Assembly (NCBI GenBank): GCA_032622095.1
Contig: CP136064.1
Coordinates: forward strand, 184,866,209-184,930,208
From: Siphonodentalium dalli
Lineage: Eukaryota > Mollusca > Scaphopoda > Gadilida > Siphonodentaliidae
Reading direction: 5' to 3'
Length of the DNA stretch: 64,000 bases
This document shows positions 23,501 to 35,500 of the stretch, one piece after another. How positions within the stretch are numbered: position 1 is the first letter of the stretch; every line of letters begins with the position of its first letter. Made by a program: the position numbers and the translations under genes. The notes under the pieces were generated by a model. The model saw nothing but the letters and a program-made list of their open reading frames with translations, searched no databases and was not told where the DNA came from.

Positions 23501-26500
23501 CAGGGAGAAATTAACTTCTTCAGAGAACAACTTTTTTGAGTCAGGGTTTGGGGTGGGGGGGGGGGGGGGAAAGATGTCCAGGTCAGGATATCTCCCCCCC
23601 CCCCCCACCTAGCACCTACATGACAAAAAAATAATCTTATGGTTTTATCGCTTGTTTTGCTTTATATATTCATGAAACAGCGAGAAATTAACTTCTTCTG
23701 AGAAAAAGTTTTTTGAGTCAGGGTTTGGGGTGGGGGGAGATGTCCAGGTCAGGATATCTCCCCCCCCCCACCCAGCAACTACATGACAAAAAAATAATCT
23801 TATGGTTTTATCGCTCGTTTTGTTTCATATAGTCATGAAACAGCGAGAAATTAACTTCTTCTGAGAACAAGTTGTTTGAGTCAGGGTTTGGTGTGGGGGG
23901 GGGGGGGGTGGGAGATGTCCAGGTCAGGATATCTCCCCCCCCCCCCCACCCAGCACCTACATGACAAAAAATTAATCTTATGGTTTTATCGCTCGTTTTG
24001 CTTCATAAAGTCATGAAACAGCGAGAAATTAACTTCTTCTGACAACAAGTTGTTTGAGTCAGGGTTTGGGGTGGTGGGGAAGATGTCCAGGTCAGGATAT
24101 CTTCCCCCCCCCCCCCCCACCCAGCACCTACATGACAAAAAAATAATCTTATGGTTTTATCGCTCGTTTTGCTTCATATAGTCATGAAACAGCGAGAAAT
24201 TAACTTCTTCTGACAACAAGTTGTTTGAGTCAGGGTTTGGGGTGGGGGGGGGGGGGGAAATGTCCAGGTCAGGATATCTTCCCCCCCCCCACCCAGCACC
24301 TACATGACAAAAAAATAATCTTATGGTTTTATCGCTCGTTTTGCTTTATATAGTCATGAAACAGCGAGAAATTAACTTCTTCTGAGAACAAGTTGTTTGA
24401 GTCAGGGTTTGGTGTGGGGGGGGGGAAGATGTCCAGGTCAGGATATCTTCCCCCCCCCCCCCCACCCAGCACCTTCATGACAAAAAAATAATCTTATGGT
24501 TTTATCGCTTGTTTTGCTTTTATATAGTCATGAGACAGCGAGAAATTAACTTCTTCTGAGAACAAGTTGTTTGAGTCAGGGTTTGGGGTGGGGGGGGGAA
24601 ATGTCCAGGTCAGGATATCTCCCCCCCCCCACCCAGCACCTACATGACAAAAAAATAATCTTATGGTTTTATCGCTCGTTTTGCTTTATATAGTCATGAA
24701 ACAGCGAGAAATTAACTTCTTCTGACAACAAGTTGTTTGAGTCAGGGTTTGGGGTGGGGGGGAAATGTCCAGGTCAGGATATCTCCCCCCCCCACCCAGC
24801 ACCTACATGACAAACAAATAATCTTATGGTTTTATCGCTCGTTTTGCTTTATATAGTCATGAAACAGCGAGAAATTAACTTCTTCTGAGAACAAGTTGTT
24901 TGAGTCAGGGTTTGGGGTGGGGGGGGGGAAATGTCCAGGTCAGGATATCTTCCACCCCCCCCCCCCCCACCCAGCACCTACATGACAAAAAAATAATCTT
25001 ATGGTTTTATCGCTCGTTTTGCTTTATATAGTCATGAAACAGCGAGAAATTAACTTCTTCTGACAACAAGTTGTTTGAGTCAGGGTTTGGGGTGGGGGGG
25101 GGGGGGAAGATGTCCAGGTCAGGATATCTCCCCCCCCCACCCAGCACCTACATGACAAAAAAATAATCTTATTGTTTTATCGCTCGTTTTGCTTTATATA
25201 GTCATGAAACAGCGAGAAATTAACTTCTTCTGAGAACAAGTTTTTTGAGTCAGGGTTTGGGGTGGGGGGGGGAATGTCCAGGTCAGGATATCTCCCCCCC
25301 CCCCACCCAGCACCTACATGACAAAAAAATAATCATGGTTTTATCGCTCGTTTTGCTTTAGTCATGAAACAGCGAGAAATTAACTTCTTCTGACAACAAG
25401 TTGTTTGAGTCAGGGTTTGGTGTGAGGGGAAGATGTCCAGGTCAGGATATCTCCCCCCCCCCACCACCCAGCACCTACATGACAAAAAAATAATCTTATG
25501 GTTTTATCGCTTGTTTTGCTTTATATAGTCATGAAACAGCGAGAAAGATTATTTTTTTGTCATGTAGGCGCTGGGTGGGGGGGGGAGATATCCTGACCTG
25601 GACATCCCCCCCCCCCCCCCCACCCAAACCCTGACTCAAACAACTTGTTCTCAGAAGAAGTTAATTTCTCGCTGTTTCATGACTATATAAAGCAAAACAA
25701 GCGATAAAACCATAAGATTATTTTTTTGTCATGTGGGTGCTGGGTGGGGGGGGGGAGATATCCTTACCTGGACATCTCCCCCCCCCCCCCACCCAAACCC
25801 TGACTCAAACAACTTGTTGTCAGAAGAAGTTAATTTCTCGCTGTTTCATGACTATATAAAGCAAAACAAGCGATAAAACCATAAGATTATTTTTTTGTCA
25901 TGTAGGTGCTGGGTGGGGGGGGGGGGAGATATCCTGACCTGGACATCTTCCCCCCCCCCACCCAAACCCTGACTCAAACAACTTGTTCCCAGAAGAAGTT
26001 AATTTCTCGCTGTTTCATGACTATATAAAGCAAAACGAGCGATAACACCATAAGATTATTTTTTTGTCATGTAGGTGCTGGGTGGGGGGGGGGGAGATAT
26101 CCTGACCTGGACATTTCCCCCCCCCCCCACCCCAAACCCTGACTCAAACAACTTGTTGTCAGAAGAAGTTAATTTATCGCTGTTTCACGACTATATAAAG
26201 CAAAACAAGCGATAAAACCATAAGATTATTTTTTTGTCATGTAGGTGCTGGGTGGGGGGGGGGGGGAGATATCCAGACCTGGACATCTCCCCCCCCCCCA
26301 CCCAAACCCTGACTCAAACAACTTGTTGTCAGAAGAAAGTTAATTTCTCGCTGTTTCATGACAATATAAAGCAAAACGAGCGATAAAACCATAAGATTAT
26401 TTTTTTGTCATGTAGGTGCTTGGTGGGGGGGGGGGAAGATATCCTGACCTGGACATCTCCCCCCCCCCCACCCCAAACCCTGACTCAAACAACTTGTTGT

Positions 26501-29500
26501 CAGAAGAAGTTAATTTCTCGCTGTTTCATGACTATATAAAGCAAAACAAGCGATAAAACCATAAGATTATTTTTTTGTCATGTAGGTGCTGGGTGGGGGG
26601 GGGAAGATATCCTGACCTGGCTGACCTGGACATTTCCCCCCCCCCCACCCAAACCCTGACTCAAACAACTTGTTCTCAGAAGAAGTTAATTTCTCGCTGT
26701 TTCATGAGTATATAAAACAAAACGAGCAATAAAACCATAAGATTATTTTTTTGTCAAGTAGGTGCTGGGTGGGGGGGGGGAGATATCCTGACCTGGACAT
26801 CTTCCCCCCACCCCAAACCCTGACTCATGAATATATAAAGCAAAATAAGCGATAAAACCATAAGATGATTTTTCTGTCATGTAGGTGCTGGGTGGGGGGG
26901 GGGGGGTGGTGGAATATCCAAGCCTGGACATTTGAAAGAAAGAAAAAAGACAATCAAATTCGTGAAAACAATAATTTTGTCACTTTAAAAAAAAAAAAAC
27001 ATTTTTCTGGCCATTTCAGAACCAAACGATATCAAATGAGTTAAATTATTTTTTAGTCGTACATGGGGGGGGGGGAGATATCCAGGGTGGGGGGAAGATA
27101 TCCAGGGGTGGGAGATATCCTGTTACACCGGATATGGTAACAAAAAGAGCGTTATTTGTTACTGTTTTCCTGATATGGAGATACTAAAGAGCATTTATAT
27201 AATTTGTGTGTGATTACAGAAGCAAAACTTATGTAACACGAGAAGGTTCTTGTTTATATACGTAAACACCGTCGTACCGGTACGTCTTGACGACAAAATA
27301 CTATTTACGCGCTGATTATGATTGGCATATTAACAAAACTATATATATTTTAATATTCCTTCTGTTGATGGCGATTTGAACAAATAAGAATATTTCTGCA
27401 ACGAACCCCGCCCGTGCCTTTAAACATATACATTGTAACACAAGGTACAAGGGATTGGAGCACAAATTATATATATATGTGAACTTACTGTGGCCCCTCT
27501 CCCAACAATATAAACATGTTTAACGAAGATAACAGAGATATGCAAGTGGTGATTACTCATCCGCCGCACATTGTCGCCTTTCTATATTGACTAGTAAGTT
27601 CCTCCTATATATTTGACAATCGACAACATGCCAACATAAAGCTCATATCGATACGCATAATTTCAGGCATTCTCGTCATAGATGCACCATGCTTAGTTGT
27701 CAAATATAATAACATGTATTTGATAGTAATGCGTGTTAGTGTCAGGTTGTTCTTTATGTTGGTGAAAATACCGGACTAAACATGAATATTATCAAAGGCA
27801 TGTTGTATGGATACCATCGTCAAATGTACTACAACAGGAACTTCATAAGCTCCCGTCACTCAATATGCACGTGTTTGACACGAACCATTGATTGCAATTA
27901 CATAACATAGCATGTATGTAATGAACGCATGCAGAAAGGTTCGCGACCTACAGTTGTTCACAAAACGCATGCATGTCGTTCGCATTTGTTTAATTTACTT
28001 TGGTGTGAGTCCAGAGTTCGAGTAAACATTCCTGTTCGGTATAGTTCTGAGATTGGGTTTATCAGATTCGATTTGCGTAAAATATCAAAATATCAAACCG
28101 ACTGGAAATGAATGTGCAGACGTGTATGTGTGCGTGTATATGGTATTTTGTTGAAACTCAAAACAAAATCCTCACCACAATGAACCATCGAAATGCATTT
28201 CATACCATAGATGCTCAAAAATGACCAATGAATCTTCTCTTTCAAAGTGGATCCAAAATGAATTTAATTTCGTTACAGTTTCACAACTGTATATATTGGT
28301 GAACGAGGTACTGCTTGAGCTCAAACGACAATCGCTCATCCTTTATTTTACGCTTGTAGATGCGGCGATGTTTTCTGTTACTATTGTACCAGGAAAACTC
28401 GCAGACTCACGCCAGATATTGTTCCAGATCCGGATGCCAAAAAGTACAAGGTAAATGTTATGCATTTATAACTTTGTATTATACGTACAGCCACAACGAG
28501 CTACATGTACACCACATTTAAATTATGTGCATCCCGTGTGCGGTCGTTGTTTAGTATACTTTTACTTTCGGAAGAGTGCCGTTAGCTTCCCCGTGTTGCC
28601 AACTTCTCTGTCATTGATATTTCAGCGGATTTAAGACATTAGCCAGGTTTAGCCAAAGATGTGTTTAACTTGTGACGCGTGTTACCATTGCCAACGGAAG
28701 TCACCTGACTTACGTAAATACTCCGCCGTCACGTACACGATCAAACCATTCAGAGGTATTGAGCACGACGTGTATCAAATATACGAAACGTGTAGCAAAG
28801 ATGAATAATCCCATCTTCTAATGAGCTATCAACGCTAGGCGTGCAGTGCTTTAAAATCACACGACTTTTCCCACCAAGTGCATATCCATAGCAATACCAT
28901 ATAAACACACGTTACAAGTTACACATACGACGCGTGTGGCTAAACCTGGCTAATGTCATTGACATGTACACTAAATAGTTCCATACAATAAAATATTCGA
29001 TATCGCGTCAATGGAACAACGGTGCAGCACGAGTCTATTAATTTAGTTGGTAGTTTCTTACTTTATCGGGACAGGTGGGCAAGCATGTATAATGTTATAA
29101 TAATGCTATTTCCACGACAACTCATATAGCCTCATCCATATTGAAAATCCCAAGGGACGATAAATACATAAGTTTGACATAAATGTACAACAAGCAGTGA
29201 GAAGATTAATTAGGTCTCAATTTATCAATTTCTCTTTTTGCCTAATTTATGAACACATTTACGGGGCCTCGGTGTCTCAGTCGGTTAGGGGTACAACTCC
29301 AAGCCGTTTCGCCCTCCAGTGCTGGCGATGAGGTTCAAATCCAGATGTTTCCATCATGGATTTTGTGACTCGAAATCGTTATCTGGTGAAGTTGCCAGTT
29401 ACTCGCCGATGGCCGGTGGTTTGCCGCACATGATCGACGAGTTTTTCAGCCATTGAAATCACTGTTAGTCTATTGTTAGATCAGCCGTATACGATTGTGG

Positions 29501-32500
29501 ATTTCTTTCACCACAAAAACTGGCAATGTCGTGATATGGCCTTAGTTGCTGAAAGCGACATTAAACACCAAACAATCAATCAATCATGAACACATTGACG
29601 AAACCAGGTTAGAACTGGGGCGTAATTTCATTTAAATATCCATAAATAAGGTATTCATATGTTATCATATATAGGTGGTAGGTCTACGGTCATACTGAGT
29701 TCTTGTCAATTGTTTTATGATACTGGCGATTGGTCTGTATCTCTAGCTCTATCTGTATTGGTATTCGCGCAGGATCCGTTCGGATGTATAAGCGCGTGGA
29801 ATGGGATGATATAAGACGTCCCGTTGGCTTCAGCTGGTTTGTCATCCAGTGTCGTTTGGGTGGATCGCATGCGTGCATGCTGTCTTCTTTCAGAGTATTC
29901 CAATCCTTGAGTGTTTTAGGAAAGAATGATTTCTTGAATCCTGGAGTCTTCGTGTCGATTAGTTCGTAGGGTTTATAAAGTTGTTACACTCGTTTTAGAA
30001 ACAAACTTCTTTGATATATACCCCTCGAACTTCCGAGCTTTGATTTTTCGACCCACTTTGTATTTCGGTCTCAACAGGTCTTTGGTGTCTCTTGTAGGTG
30101 TGCAAGCCGTGCTACGAGAAGATTTGCTGTGACGATTCCGATGACGGTCAAACACGATCACGCACTCTTGAGTATCACAGCCTTTGGCTCGAGACGAAGG
30201 CCAGTAGAACAGATCCAGAAGATGGACCGGAAGTGACGCAAGACGCAGCGAGGGTGCGGGGATCTGAGATTGACAGTCGAGGGTACGTGGGTACGCGTTA
30301 TAAAGTGTTTGTTTTCATGTAAATGAAAGTTAGCAAACAATGTACATGTATTCATACAAGAGCACTCTCAGAGAATTACAATCGACTGTTTTCTTAGTAC
30401 TTCTGCAAATTTAAATGCCCACTCTGTATCAACCATTTCTTAAATCACTGCACGCTTTTACTGGGTTAACTTTTGGTCTATATACAAAGTTACATTACAA
30501 TTCCAGTCTGATTCAAAATCAATTCTTGTTTGGCCCCAGACACGAAAATAAATTATAAGTTATGCTGCTTGCTTGATGCCCATGCACAATCGAAATTAAA
30601 TTACACGTATCGGGGGATGTTAGACACAGAAATTTAATACGGATACATTAATGTGCATGACCACTCACGTCGTTATGTTTTCAGAATCCTACGTATTATG
30701 TCAATTCGCGGGAAACTTTTAGACGCATTTGACAGTGATATGCAGAAATCCACGACCGACACCATGCTAGATAAAGGACGAAAAGTAGCAAAGAAGGGGA
30801 AATTCTTCCGGTTTTTCAAAAAGCAGAAACGAGTAAGTTATATGGGAATTAAAACTGGATTTGGTCGTGCCGAAAAAAAGATGGCCTTTGCCGTCCCTAT
30901 TAGTTCACGTCGAAGTTCGTCTCGGTCAGCTTGCCGCGTAGGTAGACCTTCTGACGAGCCACAGACTGAAAAGTGCATCTGATAATTTAAAGAAACCGCG
31001 TGAAACACTTTGACATTGAATGTATTCGCTGTGACAAGTACAATGTAGATAGAAATATTGCCTCTACAATCTTAGTCAGGTTATGCAATCAATTCAGGCC
31101 TTTGGTTCTTAATTTAACTGAATTGTTTGATCTTCGAAGGATAGCATGAAATTGGAATATCACATATTCAACTTCGTTTCTAGTATGATATCACCCACCG
31201 GATGGATTGTAACTAATTGTAAATTTATCTATTTCAATTATATAATTCACTAACATTAAACAGATTAGGCACTTTTCAATTTCGAATGAACAATAACAAC
31301 GCTTTTCCAATCAAATGGTTGAATATCCCATGCATTAGTCGACACAGGGCATCTTTCGCACAATGAATTACTGCTGATAAGAATTGCGAATATGGTAACA
31401 CGTCACTAGAATTTGTGTTCTTTCTATCAGTTGTCGTTTTTGCCATATCCGTAATTACTATTACGGGTTAGAGAAGCCAAGCATGGGCACGCGGACTTTG
31501 CATGCAATCGTCAAGCCTATACCACTGACTTTGACCTGATAGCGACATAATTAGGTACAAAATAATCACGGCAAACATAATCATATCACCTTACTGTGAG
31601 TGGAAAGAACTTTGAACGCCACCATTTTTCTCACAAACGGACTCGTAGACGTTAATTCATATGTTTTGACTGTCCGAAATATTTACGACAGCTTTATAAG
31701 CTATTCGCAATTCTTATCAGTAGTAGTTAATTATGCGAAAAGTGTCGATTTACACTGTAATGTGTTAATATTTCTGATTATCGCAGAAACCAGAACCGAC
31801 GTCCACAGAGCATGAAGAAGAGACACCAGAGATTACATTATGTGAAGACTGTCGGACCAATCTAAATATCGACGGTGTGTCACATGATTGTTTGACTTGT
31901 GGGAAGATATTCTGTGATGACTGTTGTGACAAACGTGTTCAAGTTGCGTTTTCCTCGAGACATAGCGTGGAAATCAATGAACCTAGCATAGATATCGATA
32001 GTTTACGGACAGAGGTACGTGATATGGTTAATAAACGACCAATATGGTGCTTACCTCAGCGATTATTGAACATATTGGTCAGTTAATTTATCCAGTCTCA
32101 TACTCAAGACTGTCGCTCTGACACTTCCATATCTGGGCCATATAGACAACATGGAAAGGTTCATTTTCATTCACATACTCTATGTTTGAAATGGAGCTGG
32201 TATGGTATGGGCTGGGGCGGTGAACCTGTCAAGTGATGTTTGTCTTATGTAATCTCATAACTGTCTTTGGACTCTCACATTCGGAAAATGAATATGCACA
32301 CATATAGTAATGCCCTAAATAATCGACTCCTTAACCACAGCAGAAATATGGGTAATTTTTCAGGATTCAGTCGGAAATATGGCTTGTTGCCATTCATCGG
32401 AAAGCTCCCAGTGTCCATTAGTTAGGGCTTTGCTGGATACGTTTGCGGAAAATAACCTGTGTCTATCATATAACTAGTTATACCCTCACTCAAGATTGTG

Positions 32501-35500
32501 GGTATATGGGCCTATATACTGTCGTCCGTCCGCATGTAGTGGTAACTAGTTCTGCCATGGGTTGTCGGATCAGAATGAAATATGGTTAGGATGTTTGCCT
32601 GTAGTGTAGATGAGTTCTCACAAAAGAGGAAACGAGGACCAATGGCGTTGTTCGTCTTTTCAATTCTACAGTTGCATTTCTTTGTTTATTTGGAAATAAT
32701 GGTTTGCTACCATTAAGCGCAGAATGCCGCAGATATATCAGCCATGGCGTATCGGATATGAATGAATGAATGTTTGCCTGTAGTGTAGATGAGTTCTCAC
32801 AAAAGAGGAAACGAGGACCAATGGCGTTGTTCGTCTTTTCAATTCTACAGTTGCATTTCTTTGTTTATTTGGAAATAATGGTTTGCTACCATTAAGCGCA
32901 GAATGCCGCAGATATATCAGCCATGGCGTATCGGATATGAATGAAATTTTAATGGAGGTTAGCCACCAGCTGGTCTTTCAACATTGGATCCAGTGACGTT
33001 CACATTTTCTGTTCTATAACAATGCTTTGCAGTTTATCTGGAAACGGTTTTGTGTTCGTCTACGCAGATATATCACCCCTTAATTGAGTTACAGGATCTC
33101 AATACAATTTAATATGGATGTTGACCACCAGAAAAGCTTTCAATGAAATGTCAATTGGTAATGCTCGCATATTATTTTTGTTCGCTTTACTTTGCTGGTT
33201 TGTCATGCCCGTGGTGCAGCCTCATGTTTACACAATATTTAATCCACGAATGATATTTCTAATGAGTTCAATAATAGTAAAATATGACATGATAGAAATA
33301 TTAGTTTTTATATTATGATTCACACCTATTCGCACTGGGGAACAAGTCATATTGGCATGAATGTCATATAGAGCTTCAACTCAAATGTTTATTCAACTTT
33401 CTGGAATTATAATATTATACTTTACAGTTTAGACATGCGTCTCACTCGAAGCTATCTCATTTGATGCGTGGCTATTTGTTACTTGTCTGTGCCCTTGAAT
33501 GTGATATTTTGCGTCAACAGAGTAGGTAAAATTCTAAATAAAAAATAAATGAACCCACGTTCTACCGTATCATTCAAGGCATGAAATTTTCTCTTTCAAC
33601 AGGTTACTGACACAGGACAGCGACACAAGCGATACAGAGTCTGTAGGTTTTGTCGACAGGAGTATCTGAGTGAAACCTTTCTGAGAGAAGTATCTTCGAC
33701 GACACAAATAATGATTCAGATACAGAAGGAAATTATGTCGTCGGATGATGATGACCCGGTGAGTTAGTGTCGTTGTCAGAACATCTTGTGCTAGCTGGAG
33801 AGACTGTTTCTGAGTGTAGAAATGTCAGACTGACTCTCGTCGCCCACAAATTCAATGCTATTTCACTATATTGTATCTCATGCGATGCTCTCGGTTCTGA
33901 TTGGATGCACACTGCTATACTACTATTTGATAGTACTCCAATAGCCGGCCTACTCGCATACTATTATTTTTCTATTTTTAGTAACATATTCATTTCTCAC
34001 AATCGGATTGACATATGACATATTACGTCATTCAATCTGAGACTATATTGTTCGTTAAATGTTGTATATCATTAGACTTATTAATGAATTGTAATGGTCT
34101 TAGCAGTGTGCGAACACAGCTTTCAAATTTATTTAAATAGTTTGTCCGTTTAGTGTGGCACGCGGAGAGTCCTAATAATGAAGTGAACAGTATAACTTCC
34201 TGTTCTGTTTCCATCGAAATTAAACAATTTAACTTCTCAAATTTCAGCGACAGGTCTTTGTTAAGGACGGATTTATATAAATAAATACATGAATCTTGAA
34301 GAGATAATGTTAGTTATAACTAATAACATAGCCATACTCCCCTGCCATAAGATTGCAGTAAATTGTAAAATATTGACACCACGGCAAATAAAAGTTTTAC
34401 AAAATCAGACACATAAATTATGTAAGAATGCACCATTTTCTATATAAAAAATACATACTGCATGTCTTGTCGTTGACTCTGTCAAAATAGTGGTCTTCGA
34501 TGACTCGTGGACTATTCCTCCTCGGTGACCACTAGTTTAGCATAGTCAACTCTGAGCCATGCATTATGTATTTAATATTAGGGTTTACGGTCGCAAGGTA
34601 ACGTAAATTGGACGATGAATGGTATTGTAGGCGGATATCGAGTTCCGTTCTACTCACAATAATATGATTATGGTTGTGGTTAATTTACATATCTGTACTA
34701 GATTAATTGGTTTCTATATAGGTATTACCAATCCATACCCCGAAATTAACATATATGGCCAGAGACCAGCTCGTGTCCACAAACGTTAACTCAGTAAAAG
34801 TCAATCCCATCATCTTGATTTGGCGATGAGTACTTTCAAGTTACCAAATACTACTTGTTGGGCGCTTAACGAAAATTTAAACACAATTTTAAACTTTTAT
34901 TGAAATTCAAATAAACTTTTTTTCGAGAAGCGGGACTTTTTGTATATTTGATTCGAAAAACCAGTGAATTTAACTGTAATTATATTACGGCACATACCTT
35001 CTATATTTTATGCTTAAATTTCCATTTAAAATGGTTTCGGTCACATAGTCTTTTCCCAATGTTGCACCGGTTGTCGCCAACAGAGATGGACATACACATT
35101 GCTAAAGTCAAATTTTATCTTATAATCATTTGAAGAATGCACAAAGAAGCAGATTGTGTTCATACACTGAACAAAAACGAAAGTGTTGGAGTGTAGTTTC
35201 AAAGTTGATCCAATCCTTTAAAGCGTGGAACTAGTGCAGAGTAAATATTTACACTTGTGTATGTTTCATGTTTGGTTTTATATGTGTGACACGTTTATAA
35301 ATACAATTTTAATTTTAATTGTAGATAACTCCAATGTCTTTTAAAATCAGTAAGTTGTACTCTTGAAGACCGATATCACGTGCAACAAAATTATCTTGTT
35401 GCGCCGATTGCAGATTTGTAGATGCAGAGAGGGCTGTTTGACTTGTCTCACCCCAAATTTGCTAAACAATTTCAACAGTTGGAAATTTCATACCAACAAT

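Larger units (their letters stand above)
22078..27127. mobile_element. 5.05 kb foldback element with satellite arms
   Basis: Terminal heptamers TGTAACA (22078-22084) and TGTTACA (27121-27127) are inverted, and CCGG is duplicated on both sides (22074-22077, 27128-27131). Uninterrupted K1 copies have a single GATCCGGATATGG here, so the insertion and its 4 bp duplication are directly visible. Both ends continue as long inverted repeats: GGATATC-rich hairpin DNA, CATGTACGACTAAAAAATAA, GATATCGTTTGGTTC and ATGGCCAGAAAAATG. Inward, both arms become arrays of the same ~169 bp unit in opposite orientation, meeting with no spacer near 25546. No transposase is present. TGT..ACA ends with a 4 bp duplication recall Ginger-type DNA transposons (from memory); otherwise it would be an unclassified foldback. 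Confidence 0.85.
21860..27423. mobile_element. TTAA-flanked MITE, family K1, copy 3, split by foldback element
   Basis: The left half (21860-22077) runs from TTAAAGATACGGGCGGCG to TTTAGATCCGG. The right half (27128-27423) resumes at CCGGATATGGTAACAAAAAG and ends GCCCGTGCCTTTAA. Removing 22078-27127 and one CCGG restores a continuous K1 element, as seen uninterrupted at 46310-46705 and 55720-56244. TTAA borders are at 21860-21863 and 27420-27423. Confidence 0.85.

Noticed and set aside
22425-25545. CRISPR-like array because of regular repeats
   Set aside because: There are no unique spacers; the whole ~169 bp unit repeats, in a eukaryotic intron.
22010-26931. Several Pro/Gly-rich open frames on both strands
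   Set aside because: All are readings of the foldback satellite's G and C tracts and change with tract length.
33603-33773. Exon 6 as the last exon of the FYVE gene (stop two codons past the donor)
   Set aside because: The GTGAGT donor is strong and two further phase-matched exons with good acceptors, a stop and an AATAAA follow; a short isoform remains possible.
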